Positions 35,190 to 43,423 of a DNA stretch of 64,000 nucleotides are shown piece after piece. The notes below the pieces were generated by a model. It was given only the letters and a program-made list of their open reading frames with translations, was not told the origin of the DNA and did no database searches. Numbering within the stretch: the stretch's first letter is position 1; each line of letters opens with the position of its first letter. The DNA comes from M3007 sp031425155. Lineage in GTDB: Bacteria; Bacteroidota; Bacteroidia; Chitinophagales; Saprospiraceae. The stretch lies in assembly GCA_031425155.1 (NCBI GenBank), contig JANPIV010000048.1:62001-126000 (forward strand). Direction: 5' to 3'. A program made the position numbers and the translations under genes.

Positions 35190-36068
35190 TTAATTCGTGT
35201 TCCCGAAGCGCGACTGCACCACCTCGTTCAAATTGCGCGAGACCGGCACCGTCTCTTCCAGGGCTTCCAGATGCAGCCGATAACCTTGCGCGTTGCCGCT
35301 GACGTGCTGCACTTTGTCCATATTGACCAGATAAGTGCGGTGGCAACGGAAAAACTGCGGGTAACCGGCCAGGGCTTCTTCCATTTTTTTCAAGGTACTG
35401 CGGAGCATTTTGCTTTTCAACTGGCCCTGTTGTACGTAGAAAACCTGCACATAATTATCGGCTGCCGCCAGATAGCGGATTTGTTCAGCGGCCAGCGTCA
35501 GTGTTTCTCCCTGATTGTCCCCGTTTAATACGACCTGCGCTGGTTCGTTGGCAGATGCCGGGTGAACTGGTTGCTGCTCAATATGTTCCGAAAGATTGGA
35601 AGCCTCCACCGAGTAGCGTTGCATCAGCCGCATTTGCTTTAATAAAATGCCGAATATGACCGGAAAAATGCCCACGCCCCAGGTGATGAGCAGCCACCAG
35701 CCGAATTTATGCCACGATGATGGGTTGTGGTAGAGCAGATCGGTATAAAACATGTTGCCCAGGGCAATCAATCCGACGAAGACCAGCGTGCCCACTATTT
35801 CCTTCCACACCTGCCATTTTTCTTCGCGAAAAATACCGGGCAAGGCCAAATTAAGGCCGCCCCAAACCACAGAAACCAGGACCGTAACCGCTCCATATTC
35901 GGCAGCAATATGCAGCCAGGCGAGATTGCTGAGCGAGTCGTCGTTGCCAAATGGCCGGAAAACAAAGAGGAAAAGCATGACGAACAGCCCACCATACAGG
36001 CTGCTTTTCAGGAATGAAATAGGGCTGGAAGAAATAGGGTAGGGCTGTCGCAGCCGTTGTAAAAGCAT
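35190..36068 (-). CDS. LytTR-family transcriptional regulator with four-helix membrane domain
   Basis: The 292-residue protein has about four transmembrane helices in its first 170 residues (SLYGGLFVMLFLFVF, YGAVTVLVSVVWGGL, VGTLVFVGLIALGNMFY, WWLLITWGVGIFPVIFG). A C-terminal LytTR DNA-binding domain follows (about 190-288: IRYLAAADNYVQVFY, LKKMEEALAGYPQFFRCHRTYLVN). This architecture gives a membrane-linked regulator. A TACCTTTG promoter element sits only about 7 bases before the ATG at 36068, hinting at a near-leaderless mRNA. It lies downstream of the anti-sigma/TonB gene, in the same orientation. Confidence 0.85.
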   Translation of the reverse strand: MLLQRLRQPYPISSSPISFLKSSLYGGLFVMLFLFVFRPFGNDDSLSNLAWLHIAAEYGAVTVLVSVVWGGLNLALPGIFREEKWQVWKEIVGTLVFVGLIALGNMFYTDLLYHNPSSWHKFGWWLLITWGVGIFPVIFGILLKQMRLMQRYSVEASNLSEHIEQQPVHPASANEPAQVVLNGDNQGETLTLAAEQIRYLAAADNYVQVFYVQQGQLKSKMLRSTLKKMEEALAGYPQFFRCHRTYLVNMDKVQHVSGNAQGYRLHLEALEETVPVSRNLNEVVQSRFGNTN

Positions 36069-36079
36069 GCCCAAAGGTA

Positions 36080-36215
36080 AACAGGCAAAAGGCAAAAGAG
36101 CAAGGAAAAGCAAAGGGCAAAAGGCAAGAAGCAAATGAAGATAAGAAAAAAAGTAAACTGGTTGATACCCTCCCCTTGTGTTTTGCCTTTTGCTTATTTG
36201 CAAATTTGCCCTTTT
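36080..36215. repeat. GCAAAAGGCAAA repeat tract
   Basis: Variants of gcaaaaggcaaaagagcaag (36080-36135) are followed by inverted ttttgccttttgcttatttgcaa (36179-36202). The tract belongs to the same dispersed unit as at 21026 and 38035. Confidence 0.65.
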
Positions 36216-36217
36216 TT

Positions 36218-37264
36218 TTAGCGTACGAACTTGATTTCTACCGTGACCACGGGATTCTGTCCGCGTACCCAGCCCCAGTTTTGCACCAGGCGTTTGGCCT
36301 CGTCGTCGCAACTTTGGCCCAGAGAGCGTAACACCACAAAATTTTGCGGCTCGCCATTGGCATTCACCGTGAATTGCAAACGCACCGTACCGCTCACGTT
36401 GCGGTCGCGGGCTTCCTGCGGCAGACGTGCACTCTGGCGTAGGTATTCGGAGAAGGCCGACCAGCCATCCGCCGGTTCACTTTGGGCCGGGCCGAGTTGG
36501 TCAGCACGGACTTCCTTCCGCAGACGGTCTAAATCGGATTTTTTTTCAGTATCATTCCAGGCCAAAGTATCGGCAGATTCCCTTTCCTGCTTTTTTGAGC
36601 GCAAAATAGTGGGCTTATTGGCCATTTTTGCTTTCTCCACGTTCCCTGCCGGACCGCCGGGCAGTGCGTCATCGGCGATTGGCGGACGTACGGCAGCGGG
36701 GGCTGCCGAAGTAGCGGCTGGCGCAGGCGCAGACAGTTCTTCCAAGGCCATATCGCGATTTTCCGGGGCGGGCGTTTGATAAACAATGGGTGCTGGTTCT
36801 TCTTGCGAGGGCATGGCCGTGGGGCGTTCGGTGGATTGGCGGCGAGGCAGCGATTGCGCGATTTCGCCGGACGCGGGCGAATCACTTTGCGAAGTTTGCG
36901 GTGCCAGTTCCGGCGTGGTGGGAGCGGGTGCTGCGGTTTGCGCTACGGTCTCACTCTGCTTTTCCGCAGCGCGGGGGAAAAACAAAATAGCGGCGACCAA
37001 CACCAATAATGCTGCCGCAATGGCCATTATCTGCGGCATAGGCAGCACCCGGCGTATGGCGACCTCTGGAAGAAGTCGCTGGCGCAATGCCGCCAGATGC
37101 GCGGAGTGGTCGGTTTCGGGCAAAGCCATAAACCCCTCCATCGCCTCGCGGCGGAAGTCGTCCGATTCCGTCAGACTACGCAACGCCTGTTCATCCTGGC
37201 GCGTAAAATCGCCCGATTGCCAGCGTTGCAGCAGGTCTAAAAACCGTTGATCATCCGTTCTCAC
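36218..37264 (-). CDS. Anti-sigma factor-like membrane protein with C-terminal TonB domain
   Basis: The 348-residue protein has three parts. A cytoplasmic N-terminal region (1-75, FLDLLQRWQSGDFTRQDEQALRSL) resembles Bacteroidota anti-sigma domains. One transmembrane helix follows (about 77-96, IMAIAAALLVLVAAILFF), then a long Pro/Ala-rich periplasmic linker. The C-terminus (about 260-348) is TonB-like (SGTVRLQFTVNANGEP, RLVQNWGWVRG). It is downstream of the ECF sigma gene, in the same direction. The layout suggests that events at an outer-membrane partner are relayed to the sigma factor. Confidence 0.85.
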   Translation of the reverse strand: MRTDDQRFLDLLQRWQSGDFTRQDEQALRSLTESDDFRREAMEGFMALPETDHSAHLAALRQRLLPEVAIRRVLPMPQIMAIAAALLVLVAAILFFPRAAEKQSETVAQTAAPAPTTPELAPQTSQSDSPASGEIAQSLPRRQSTERPTAMPSQEEPAPIVYQTPAPENRDMALEELSAPAPAATSAAPAAVRPPIADDALPGGPAGNVEKAKMANKPTILRSKKQERESADTLAWNDTEKKSDLDRLRKEVRADQLGPAQSEPADGWSAFSEYLRQSARLPQEARDRNVSGTVRLQFTVNANGEPQNFVVLRSLGQSCDDEAKRLVQNWGWVRGQNPVVTVEIKFVR

Positions 37265-37414
37265 AAATTATGAATTATAAATTATGAATTATGCTGGTGT
37301 AGCATCCTCGTATTGGACTTTATTATTTGATTTATGAAGAAAAAATTATGATTTTCTTGCTTTTGCTGGCAGCTGTGGCGACATCAAAAGCGGAAATAAT
37401 TCATAATTGATCAT
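37265..37414. repeat. TTATGAATTATAAATTATGAATT repeats between sigma and anti-sigma genes
   Basis: The gap carries direct repeats of aattatgaattat near 37267-37292 and mirrored aattcataattgatcattcataattt near 37398-37424. The halves can pair. Whether this affects expression of the downstream gene is unknown. Confidence 0.55.
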
Positions 37415-37990
37415 TCATAATTTATTCTCCAGGCATATTCGCAAATTCCGCCGTCCATTCTGAATATACGACCGCACTTTCCCCACTTCTTCCGCCAACA
37501 TATCCGCAATGTCTTTATATGATTTGTCTTCATAATAAAACCATTGCACACTTTGTCGCTGTTGTTCCGGCAGTGCTTCCAGGCATTTTTCGAGCGACGA
37601 ACCTTGGCCAGTCGGCAATTCCACTTCAAAAGCCGCTTCCACGGCATCATAACGACTCATATCCTCCGGCGGGTGCAAATCCGTGGGTCGCCGGTGCCGT
37701 TTCCGCCATTCCATCAGACAATAATTTCGGGCCAACACGTACAACCAGCCCCGAAACGACTCCACTTCATGTTCCCGTAATTTTCGTGTCAGTTCTTCAT
37801 AGATCGCAATTACCGCATCCTCTGCCAGTCCCGGGTCCTTCAAAATCTTCAAACCTACGCCATACACCATCGGCATATATCGCTCATACAAGCGTCCCAG
37901 CGACTGTGTCGCGCCTTGCCGGACGTATTCGGCCAGCAGTTGCTCGTCAGTCAGAGACTCGGATGGATTCGGGCGGCGAAGTTTAAACAT
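37415..37990 (-). CDS. ECF-type RNA polymerase sigma factor
   Basis: The 191-residue protein contains region 2 (LGRLYERYMPMVYGVGLKILKDPGLAEDAV, with FRGWLYVLARNYCLMEWRK) and region 4 (ALPEQQRQSVQWFYYEDKSYKDIADMLAEEVGKVRSYIQNGRRNL, the helix-turn-helix for the -35 element). The family redirects RNA polymerase to specific promoters. A TACTTTTG promoter element lies upstream. It is probably controlled by the anti-sigma protein encoded just downstream. The ATG at 37990 starts the domain; the longer frame is repeat DNA. Confidence 0.93.
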   Translation of the reverse strand: MFKLRRPNPSESLTDEQLLAEYVRQGATQSLGRLYERYMPMVYGVGLKILKDPGLAEDAVIAIYEELTRKLREHEVESFRGWLYVLARNYCLMEWRKRHRRPTDLHPPEDMSRYDAVEAAFEVELPTGQGSSLEKCLEALPEQQRQSVQWFYYEDKSYKDIADMLAEEVGKVRSYIQNGRRNLRICLENKL

Positions 37991-38034
37991 GCAAAGACGC
38001 AGGAATAGGCGACCGCCAAAAGTATAGAGAAGGA

Positions 38035-38275
38035 TGCAAATGGCAGGGAAAATGCACAAACCAATTGGCAAAAGGCAAACAAGCAAAAGGCAAACGGCAA
38101 ATTTGCAAATAAGCAAGTGGGTGGAGGGTGTTAATTTGTTTGCTTTTGCTTCTTATTTTTATTTGCCTATTTGCTCGTTTGCCCCTTGCTTTCGTCTGCC
38201 CCTTGTTTTCATTTGCCTTTTGCCTTTTGCTTTTTTGCAAATTTGCCTATTTGCTCGTTTGCCCCTTGTCTTTTA
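38035..38275. repeat. Long GCAAAAGGCAAA / TTTGCCTTTTGC repeat tract
   Basis: About 240 bases upstream of pyrG made almost wholly of gcaaaaggcaaacaagcaaaag-like units in one direction and atttgccttttgcc-like units in the other. It is the largest copy of this family in the window and could form a very long imperfect hairpin. Confidence 0.75.
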
Positions 38276-38313
38276 TATACCTTTGCGCCCCGTAACATAC
38301 TGAGCAAACTACG

Positions 38314-39915
38314 ATGACGAAATACATTTTTGTTACGGGCGGGGTCACCTCTTCGCTTGGAAAAGGGATTCTTTGTGCCTCGCTGGCCAAACTGCTGCAA
38401 GCCCGCGGCTTCTCCGTTACCATTCAAAAATTCGATCCTTACCTCAATGTGGACCCCGGCACGCTCAATCCCTATGAGCATGGGGAGTGCTATGTGACCG
38501 ACGATGGTGCGGAGACCGACCTGGATCTGGGTCACTACGAACGTTTTCTGAACATCCCCACCTCGCGGGCTAACAACGTGACTACTGGTGCGGTGTACCA
38601 AACCGTGATCAATCAGGAGCGTGAAGGTGCCTATTTGGGCAAGACGGTACAAATTATCCCACATATTACCGACGAGATCAAGCGGCGAATGATGCTGCTA
38701 GGCCAGACCGGACAATACGATATTGTGATCACGGAATTGGGCGGCACGGTCGGGGATATTGAGTCCTTGCCCTACGTGGAGTCGGTGCGTCAGGTGCGTT
38801 GGGAATTGGGCCGTGATGGTTGTATCGTCATTCACCTGACGCTGGTTCCGTATTTGAAAGCAGCCAAAGAGTTGAAGACAAAGCCGACGCAACACTCTGT
38901 AAAAGAATTACTTAGCCTCGGAGTACAACCCGATATTCTGGCTTGCCGCACCGAACATCCGCTGGGCGATGAGTTGCGCCGTAAACTGGCTTTGTTCTGT
39001 AATGTGGAGATGTCGTCGGTCATCGAGGCTATCGACGCGGAGAGTATTTACGATGTGCCACTGCTTTTGTTGAAACAACGGCTGGATTCGGTCGTGATTT
39101 CCAAATTGCACCTGAAAGACCGCAAAGAGCCGAACCTGAGTACCTGGAAAACGTTTTTGGGTAAACTTAAAAACCCCTTGCACGAGGTGCGGATTGGGCT
39201 GATTGGCAAGTACAATGAACTGCCGGATGCCTATAAATCTATCTACGAATCGTTCGTACATGCCGGAGCGGTGAATGAATGCAAGGTACACGTCATGCCC
39301 ATCCATGCGGAGGCTTTAGAAGGTGGTATGAAAACGGTGAGCCAAACGCTGGCCAACCTGAACGGTATTCTGGTGGCACCTGGTTTTGGGGAGCGCGGCA
39401 TTGAAGGTAAACTGACCGCCATTCGCTATGCCCGGGAGCAGAATATTCCGTTTTTTGGCATTTGTCTCGGTATGCAGGTGGCCTGCGTGGAGTTTGCCCG
39501 CAATGTGCTGCAACTCGAAGGCGCGTCTTCCACGGAGGTGAATCCTGATACGCCCAATCCGGTGATCGCGATGATGGCCGAGCAAAAAGATATTACCCAA
39601 AAGGGCGGCACTATGCGGCTAGGGGCTTATGACTGCGAATTGAAGAAAAAATCGAAGGCACAACATGCCTACCAGCGCACGCAGATCAGCGAACGCCACC
39701 GCCACCGCTGGGAATTCAACAATACCTACCTGGAACAATTCGAGAAAGCGGGCATGGTGCCTACGGGTACCAACCCGGATTCCGGTTTGGTAGAAATTAT
39801 GGAATTAAAAGACCATAAGTGGTTTGTGGGCGTACAGTTTCACCCGGAACTAAAAAGCACGGTGGAGAATCCGCACCCGTTGTTCGTGGATTTTGTGAAG
39901 GCTTGTATGGGATAA
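38314..39915 (+). CDS. pyrG: CTP synthase
   Basis: The 533-residue enzyme begins TKYIFVTGGVTSSLGKGILCASLAKLL, the synthetase P-loop domain, with FDPYLNVDPGTLNPYEHGECYVTDDGAETDLDLGHYERF. The glutaminase domain follows from about residue 290, with VAPGFGERGIEGKLTAIRYAREQ, the nucleophile elbow FFGICLGMQVACVEFARN and the C-terminal HPELKS (His and Glu of the triad). It makes CTP from UTP, ATP and glutamine. The length is normal and all key residues are present. Confidence 0.98.
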   Translation: MTKYIFVTGGVTSSLGKGILCASLAKLLQARGFSVTIQKFDPYLNVDPGTLNPYEHGECYVTDDGAETDLDLGHYERFLNIPTSRANNVTTGAVYQTVINQEREGAYLGKTVQIIPHITDEIKRRMMLLGQTGQYDIVITELGGTVGDIESLPYVESVRQVRWELGRDGCIVIHLTLVPYLKAAKELKTKPTQHSVKELLSLGVQPDILACRTEHPLGDELRRKLALFCNVEMSSVIEAIDAESIYDVPLLLLKQRLDSVVISKLHLKDRKEPNLSTWKTFLGKLKNPLHEVRIGLIGKYNELPDAYKSIYESFVHAGAVNECKVHVMPIHAEALEGGMKTVSQTLANLNGILVAPGFGERGIEGKLTAIRYAREQNIPFFGICLGMQVACVEFARNVLQLEGASSTEVNPDTPNPVIAMMAEQKDITQKGGTMRLGAYDCELKKKSKAQHAYQRTQISERHRHRWEFNNTYLEQFEKAGMVPTGTNPDSGLVEIMELKDHKWFVGVQFHPELKSTVENPHPLFVDFVKACMG

Positions 39916-39917
39916 AT

Positions 39918-40631
39918 TTAATTCCCCCACGCCAAGCCCAAATAAAATCCCGCCAGAAAATCCGGCGTGGTATAAATCCCCGGCGACCGATCCGGACTAA
40001 AAAAACCGCCTTCTTCCAGTGCTTCGGCATCGGGTGGTAAGTTATCGTCCGTCACGCGCATCTGCCGTGCGCCCAAGCCGACGAAAGGCTCGATCATCCA
40101 GCGTTTGCGTTGGCCCAGGTACTGCTGCACCCCAAACCGTAAAGCCACTCCCTGCACCACCCGATGTCGGCGTTGCAACATCCATTCGTCGTATTGTCCA
40201 CCCTGGCGGCGTACATTGACGTAGCGATCATTGTAGATATTGTGGTATTTATATACTACACTGAGGTGACTATGATCGCCCGAAGCAAGTTGCCGGAAGT
40301 AGTATTTCAGCGCGGGCTGCACTTTTATGCCCACATAAGATTCGTCTTTATAGGTAGCCAGGGAAGTGGAATTAAATATCAGACCAATGCCTACATCTAC
40401 GCCCCAATGCGGAGAAAAAGGAATGTCGGCACGTACAGTTACTGCCTGCTGAAAGAAATTAATGAGCTCCAACGGAGCCATTTTCAGGGTAAAAGGAGGA
40501 CGTGTCGGCTGTTGTGCGGATGCACTTTCCTGCGCCCAAACATACCCAGGCAGTAGCAGCATCCAAAATAATAAGTAGATCCATTTGCTTATTGCCTTTT
40601 GCAATTTTGCCCATTTGCTTAGTGCCTGCAT
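39918..40631 (-). CDS. Outer-membrane beta-barrel protein of unknown function
   Basis: The 237-residue protein has a signal peptide (about 16-33, cleavage near VWAQE). Alternating hydrophobic strands follow: FTLKMAPLELINFFQQAVTVRADIPF, WGVDVGIGLIFN, HLSVVYKYHNIYND, GVALRFGVQQYLGQ, WMIEPFVGLGARQM and FLAGFYLGLAWGN, ending in the aromatic-rich last strand expected of outer-membrane barrels. It resembles DUF3575-type proteins. Its start directly abuts the stop of the upstream LVIVD lipoprotein, so they are surely co-transcribed. Confidence 0.75.
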   Translation of the reverse strand: MQALSKWAKLQKAISKWIYLLFWMLLLPGYVWAQESASAQQPTRPPFTLKMAPLELINFFQQAVTVRADIPFSPHWGVDVGIGLIFNSTSLATYKDESYVGIKVQPALKYYFRQLASGDHSHLSVVYKYHNIYNDRYVNVRRQGGQYDEWMLQRRHRVVQGVALRFGVQQYLGQRKRWMIEPFVGLGARQMRVTDDNLPPDAEALEEGGFFSPDRSPGIYTTPDFLAGFYLGLAWGN

Positions 40632-41390
40632 TTATCTGGAAATTTGACCGAGTTTCTTAATCTGACTAATATCACTGACGTCAAATACCTGAAAATCTGT
40701 TTTAGAAGAAACGATCATTTTTTGCCCATCCACGATCAAATCCACGGGGTCGGTAATATTCACGCCATAATTGGTCAGGGTCAGCATTTCCGGATTGCTA
40801 ATATCAAAAACAGACAGTTGATCGCTGCCTTCATCGCAGATAAACAAGTAGTTATCTTTATAGCCAAGGCCGTTGGGAATATTCAGTCCATAAGTGCCCA
40901 CTACAACTGGTGCTGATTTATCCGTTATATTATACACGACTAAGGCACTCCTTGCCGAGGTACGGCCACAGATGTTCTCGATGATTTTAATCGTCGAATA
41001 AGCATAATTATCTTTTACGACCACCGGATCGCAGCCGACGAAACCAAGATCACTGAGCCGGTCTGATTTAGATTGGATAACAGGCGCAGCCGGATTGCTG
41101 ATATCCAGAATATACAGGGCCGTAGTAGAACCCAGAAAAACAGTATTATCATAAATATTAATCGTCTCCAGCCCATAGTCGGTCGCCAGTTGATGTACTA
41201 GTACCGGATGGTCTTTTTGCGTAATGTCGTAGGTCTGTACTTCATTCAGGTTGAGCACATACATATAGTTTTGGTAAATGGCAAAACGCGTAATAGAGCC
41301 GGATTTGCCAGGCTCGGACAGTGATTCCAGGCTATCGCTGCAGGAAAAAAACAGGAGGGCAAGCGAGGCGGTAAAAAGTAATTTTTTCAT
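40632..41390 (-). CDS. LVIVD-repeat lipoprotein
   Basis: The 252-residue protein has a lipoprotein signal (SLALLFFSC, Cys about 17) and then about five repeats with a Y-x-Y-V-x-D-I-S-N-P-like pattern: ALYILDISNPAAPVI, ALVVYNITDKSAPVVVG, QLSVFDISNPEML. These match LVIVD repeats, thought to form a beta-propeller in surface lipoproteins. It is probably anchored in the outer membrane. It forms an operon with the next lipoprotein upstream (gap about 100 bases, with a repeat tract) and the barrel downstream. Confidence 0.82.
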   Translation of the reverse strand: MKKLLFTASLALLFFSCSDSLESLSEPGKSGSITRFAIYQNYMYVLNLNEVQTYDITQKDHPVLVHQLATDYGLETINIYDNTVFLGSTTALYILDISNPAAPVIQSKSDRLSDLGFVGCDPVVVKDNYAYSTIKIIENICGRTSARSALVVYNITDKSAPVVVGTYGLNIPNGLGYKDNYLFICDEGSDQLSVFDISNPEMLTLTNYGVNITDPVDLIVDGQKMIVSSKTDFQVFDVSDISQIKKLGQISR

Positions 41391-41488
41391 CTTTTTTTAG
41401 TTGCGTAGTTCATTGAAATTACTTCAAGGTAAGTTTTGCATAAGTCATTGGTTTTTATTGCCAACTTGCCTTTTGCAATTTTGCCTTT

Positions 41489-42019
41489 TTAATTCGTGGT
41501 AACACATTTAGCACTTTCCAAAGTGACATCTTCCCAGTCTATAATGGCTCCCTTCGATTCGTCGGCGCATTCAAAATAACCATTATAAAGGGGTGGATAA
41601 AAAACCGGACTGATGACATTTACGATTCGATCCGTTGCTTTAATAGCTTGCAGATCACTAATATCAATCACCACTAAATCCTTCCAACTGTCGGCATACA
41701 GTACCTGACCGGAAATAACAAAATCCGTAATAGCGGGAATTTTAAAAAACGCCAGATTGACGCTGTTGAGGGAGTCTTTTAAACTAAAAACATGGATGCC
41801 TTTCCGTTGTTCCAGTACAAAAAGCAGTGTGTCTTGCAGGAAAATGGTGCCGGAAAGTTGAATGGGTTGCGGCGGTTCGTTGCGTATATCCTGTAGCTCG
41901 CCCGAGGTGATATACACCGGTTTTTTACCCAAACCGTCATAAAAACTCCGTTCCTCTTTTTCGCAACCACCCAACAGACAGAGCAGAGAGATGACCGATA
42001 GGCAGACGATTTTGTGCAT
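41489..42019 (-). CDS. LVIVD-related lipoprotein
   Basis: The 176-residue protein has a lipoprotein signal (SLLCLLGGC, Cys about 19). The mature part has two degenerate repeats of the same propeller type as its neighbour (DTLLFVLEQRKGIHVFSLKDS, GQVLYADSWKDLVVIDISDLQ). It is shorter than the neighbour and may be an interaction partner. The ATG at 42019 starts the signal peptide; an upstream start would add 33 residues with no signal features. First gene of the three-gene envelope operon. Confidence 0.75.
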   Translation of the reverse strand: MHKIVCLSVISLLCLLGGCEKEERSFYDGLGKKPVYITSGELQDIRNEPPQPIQLSGTIFLQDTLLFVLEQRKGIHVFSLKDSLNSVNLAFFKIPAITDFVISGQVLYADSWKDLVVIDISDLQAIKATDRIVNVISPVFYPPLYNGYFECADESKGAIIDWEDVTLESAKCVTTN

Positions 42020-42173
42020 AGATGGTAGCGTTTCCCCCAAAGACGGCAGGTCAGGGGAAAAGGTTGGGGCAATGGTTCTTTTAATTTTTTGCTGATAAAT
42101 GTATGCGCCGGAAAACAACTAAACCTTACAGGCTGTTTTTTATGGACATATTTCTCCTGTTGGTCACCTTTTA

Positions 42174-42611
42174 TTATTCCCCAATATCCTCATTCCATAG
42201 TTCCGGGCGTTTTTGAATAAAGTCGCGCATCATCGCTTTGCATTCTTCATTGTTTGCGACTACTACTTCCACGCCTCTGGATTTTAGCAGGGCTTCATCG
42301 CCCAGAAAAGTCTCGTTTTCGCCAATAATTACTTTGGGAATACCGTATAAAAGAATGGCTCCGGTACACATCGGGCAAGGCGACAAAGTCGTGTATAACG
42401 TGCAGTTACGATATACGCTGGCTGGCTGGCGACCGGCATTTTCCAGTGCATCCATTTCGCCATGCAGTACGACGCTGCCGTTTTGCACCCGGCGATTATG
42501 TCCCTGACCAAGAATTTTGCCCTCATGTACAATGACCGAACCAATGGGAATGCCGCCTTCGGCGAGGCCTTTTTGGGCTTCTTCGATGGCTATTTGCAAG
42601 AATGGGTCCAT
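42174..42611 (-). CDS. Cytosine deaminase, Fcy1-like
   Basis: The 145-residue zinc-dependent deaminase has the metal motifs LHGEMDALENAGR (His ligand and catalytic Glu) and TLSPCPMCTGAILLYGIP (the two Cys ligands). The N-terminal GGIPIGSVIVHEGKILGQGHNRR and the C-terminus ending in EDIGE closely follow yeast Fcy1, which deaminates cytosine to uracil. Other members of the superfamily act on guanine, relevant beside a urate pathway, so guanine deaminase is the main alternative. Its start overlaps the upstream gene's stop (TAATG), suggesting translational coupling. Confidence 0.88.
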   Translation of the reverse strand: MDPFLQIAIEEAQKGLAEGGIPIGSVIVHEGKILGQGHNRRVQNGSVVLHGEMDALENAGRQPASVYRNCTLYTTLSPCPMCTGAILLYGIPKVIIGENETFLGDEALLKSRGVEVVVANNEECKAMMRDFIQKRPELWNEDIGE

Positions 42612-43339
42612 TATAATACTTTGATTTTGATATTTTTAAAATAAGCCTTGTCGCCGTGATCCTGCAAAGCAATTTTACCGCTGCTGGCTTTGGCATAGTC
42701 TGGATAATCCTTCCATTTACCATTAGTTCTCTGCATTTTCCACATTTCGCCCGACACATCAAATTCCACAATTTTTTCATTGTTCAACCAGTGCTCTACG
42801 TGGCCCCGGTTGTAGATGATCTTGCTGTTGTTCCATTCACCGACGGCCTTTAATTTCTTTTTAGCATTGGGGGCGGCGATGGCGTAGTCGGCTCCGGCCA
42901 TTTGCCAGTCTTCCAGTTTTTCCGGGAAACCAATATCATCTATCACCTGGTATTCCGGGCCGGTCTCATAAGGCGCCTGATATTTAGCATCTTCTATTAC
43001 GTGGTATAGTACACCACTATTACTGCCTTTATTTACTTTCCAATCCCAACTGAGTTCAAAATTGCCATAAGAACCGTCGGTCACGATGTCGCCACCGTGG
43101 GCCTCTTTGGCTGCACCGAGACAAACCAGGGCCCCGTCTTCGACGACCCAGTTTTTTACTGCTCCGGTTTTATTGAAGCCATGCCAGCCCGCCAGGGTCT
43201 TGCCGTCAAACAGGGAAATAGTTGTTCCGGCAGGCGGGATCGTCATTGCTTTTTGATCGGCGGCTTGTTTCGGGTGGCTGCAGGAGGCGGCTGTTATAAT
43301 TAGAGCCAGGTATAAAAGTGATTGCAAGTTGTGTTTCAT
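42611..43339 (-). CDS. 3-keto-disaccharide hydrolase-like lipoprotein (DUF1080)
   Basis: The 242-residue protein has a lipoprotein signal (YLALIITAASC, Cys about 20) and then SLFDGKTLAGWHGF, the opening of DUF1080 jelly-roll domains. GNFELSWDWKVNKGSNSGVLYHV and PEYQVIDD follow, with HVEHWLNNEKIVEF near the end. Members of the family act on 3-keto-glycosides produced by Gfo/Idh/MocA dehydrogenases, and such an oxidoreductase is encoded immediately upstream. The ATG at 43339 begins the signal. Confidence 0.88.
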   Translation of the reverse strand: MKHNLQSLLYLALIITAASCSHPKQAADQKAMTIPPAGTTISLFDGKTLAGWHGFNKTGAVKNWVVEDGALVCLGAAKEAHGGDIVTDGSYGNFELSWDWKVNKGSNSGVLYHVIEDAKYQAPYETGPEYQVIDDIGFPEKLEDWQMAGADYAIAAPNAKKKLKAVGEWNNSKIIYNRGHVEHWLNNEKIVEFDVSGEMWKMQRTNGKWKDYPDYAKASSGKIALQDHGDKAYFKNIKIKVL

Positions 43340-43367
43340 GTTATTAGATTTATTAGTAAAAGTAGCA

Positions 43368-43409
43368 CCGAACCCTGTTCGGTGGACATCCACGCCGAAC
43401 GGGGTTCGG
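43368..43409. repeat. CCGAACCCTGTTCGG palindrome pair
   Basis: Two 15-base near-palindromes (ccgaaccctgttcgg and ccgaacggggttcgg) face each other with a 12-base spacer. They can pair with one mismatch. The core resembles the inner part of the element at 899-1019. Confidence 0.7.
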
Positions 43410-43423
43410 CAGTACGGTGCAAA

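Noticed and set aside
36069..36311. Long N-terminal extension of the LytTR regulator
   Set aside because: The 81 extra residues are translated GCAAAAGGCAAA repeat DNA and overlap the 3' end of the preceding gene.
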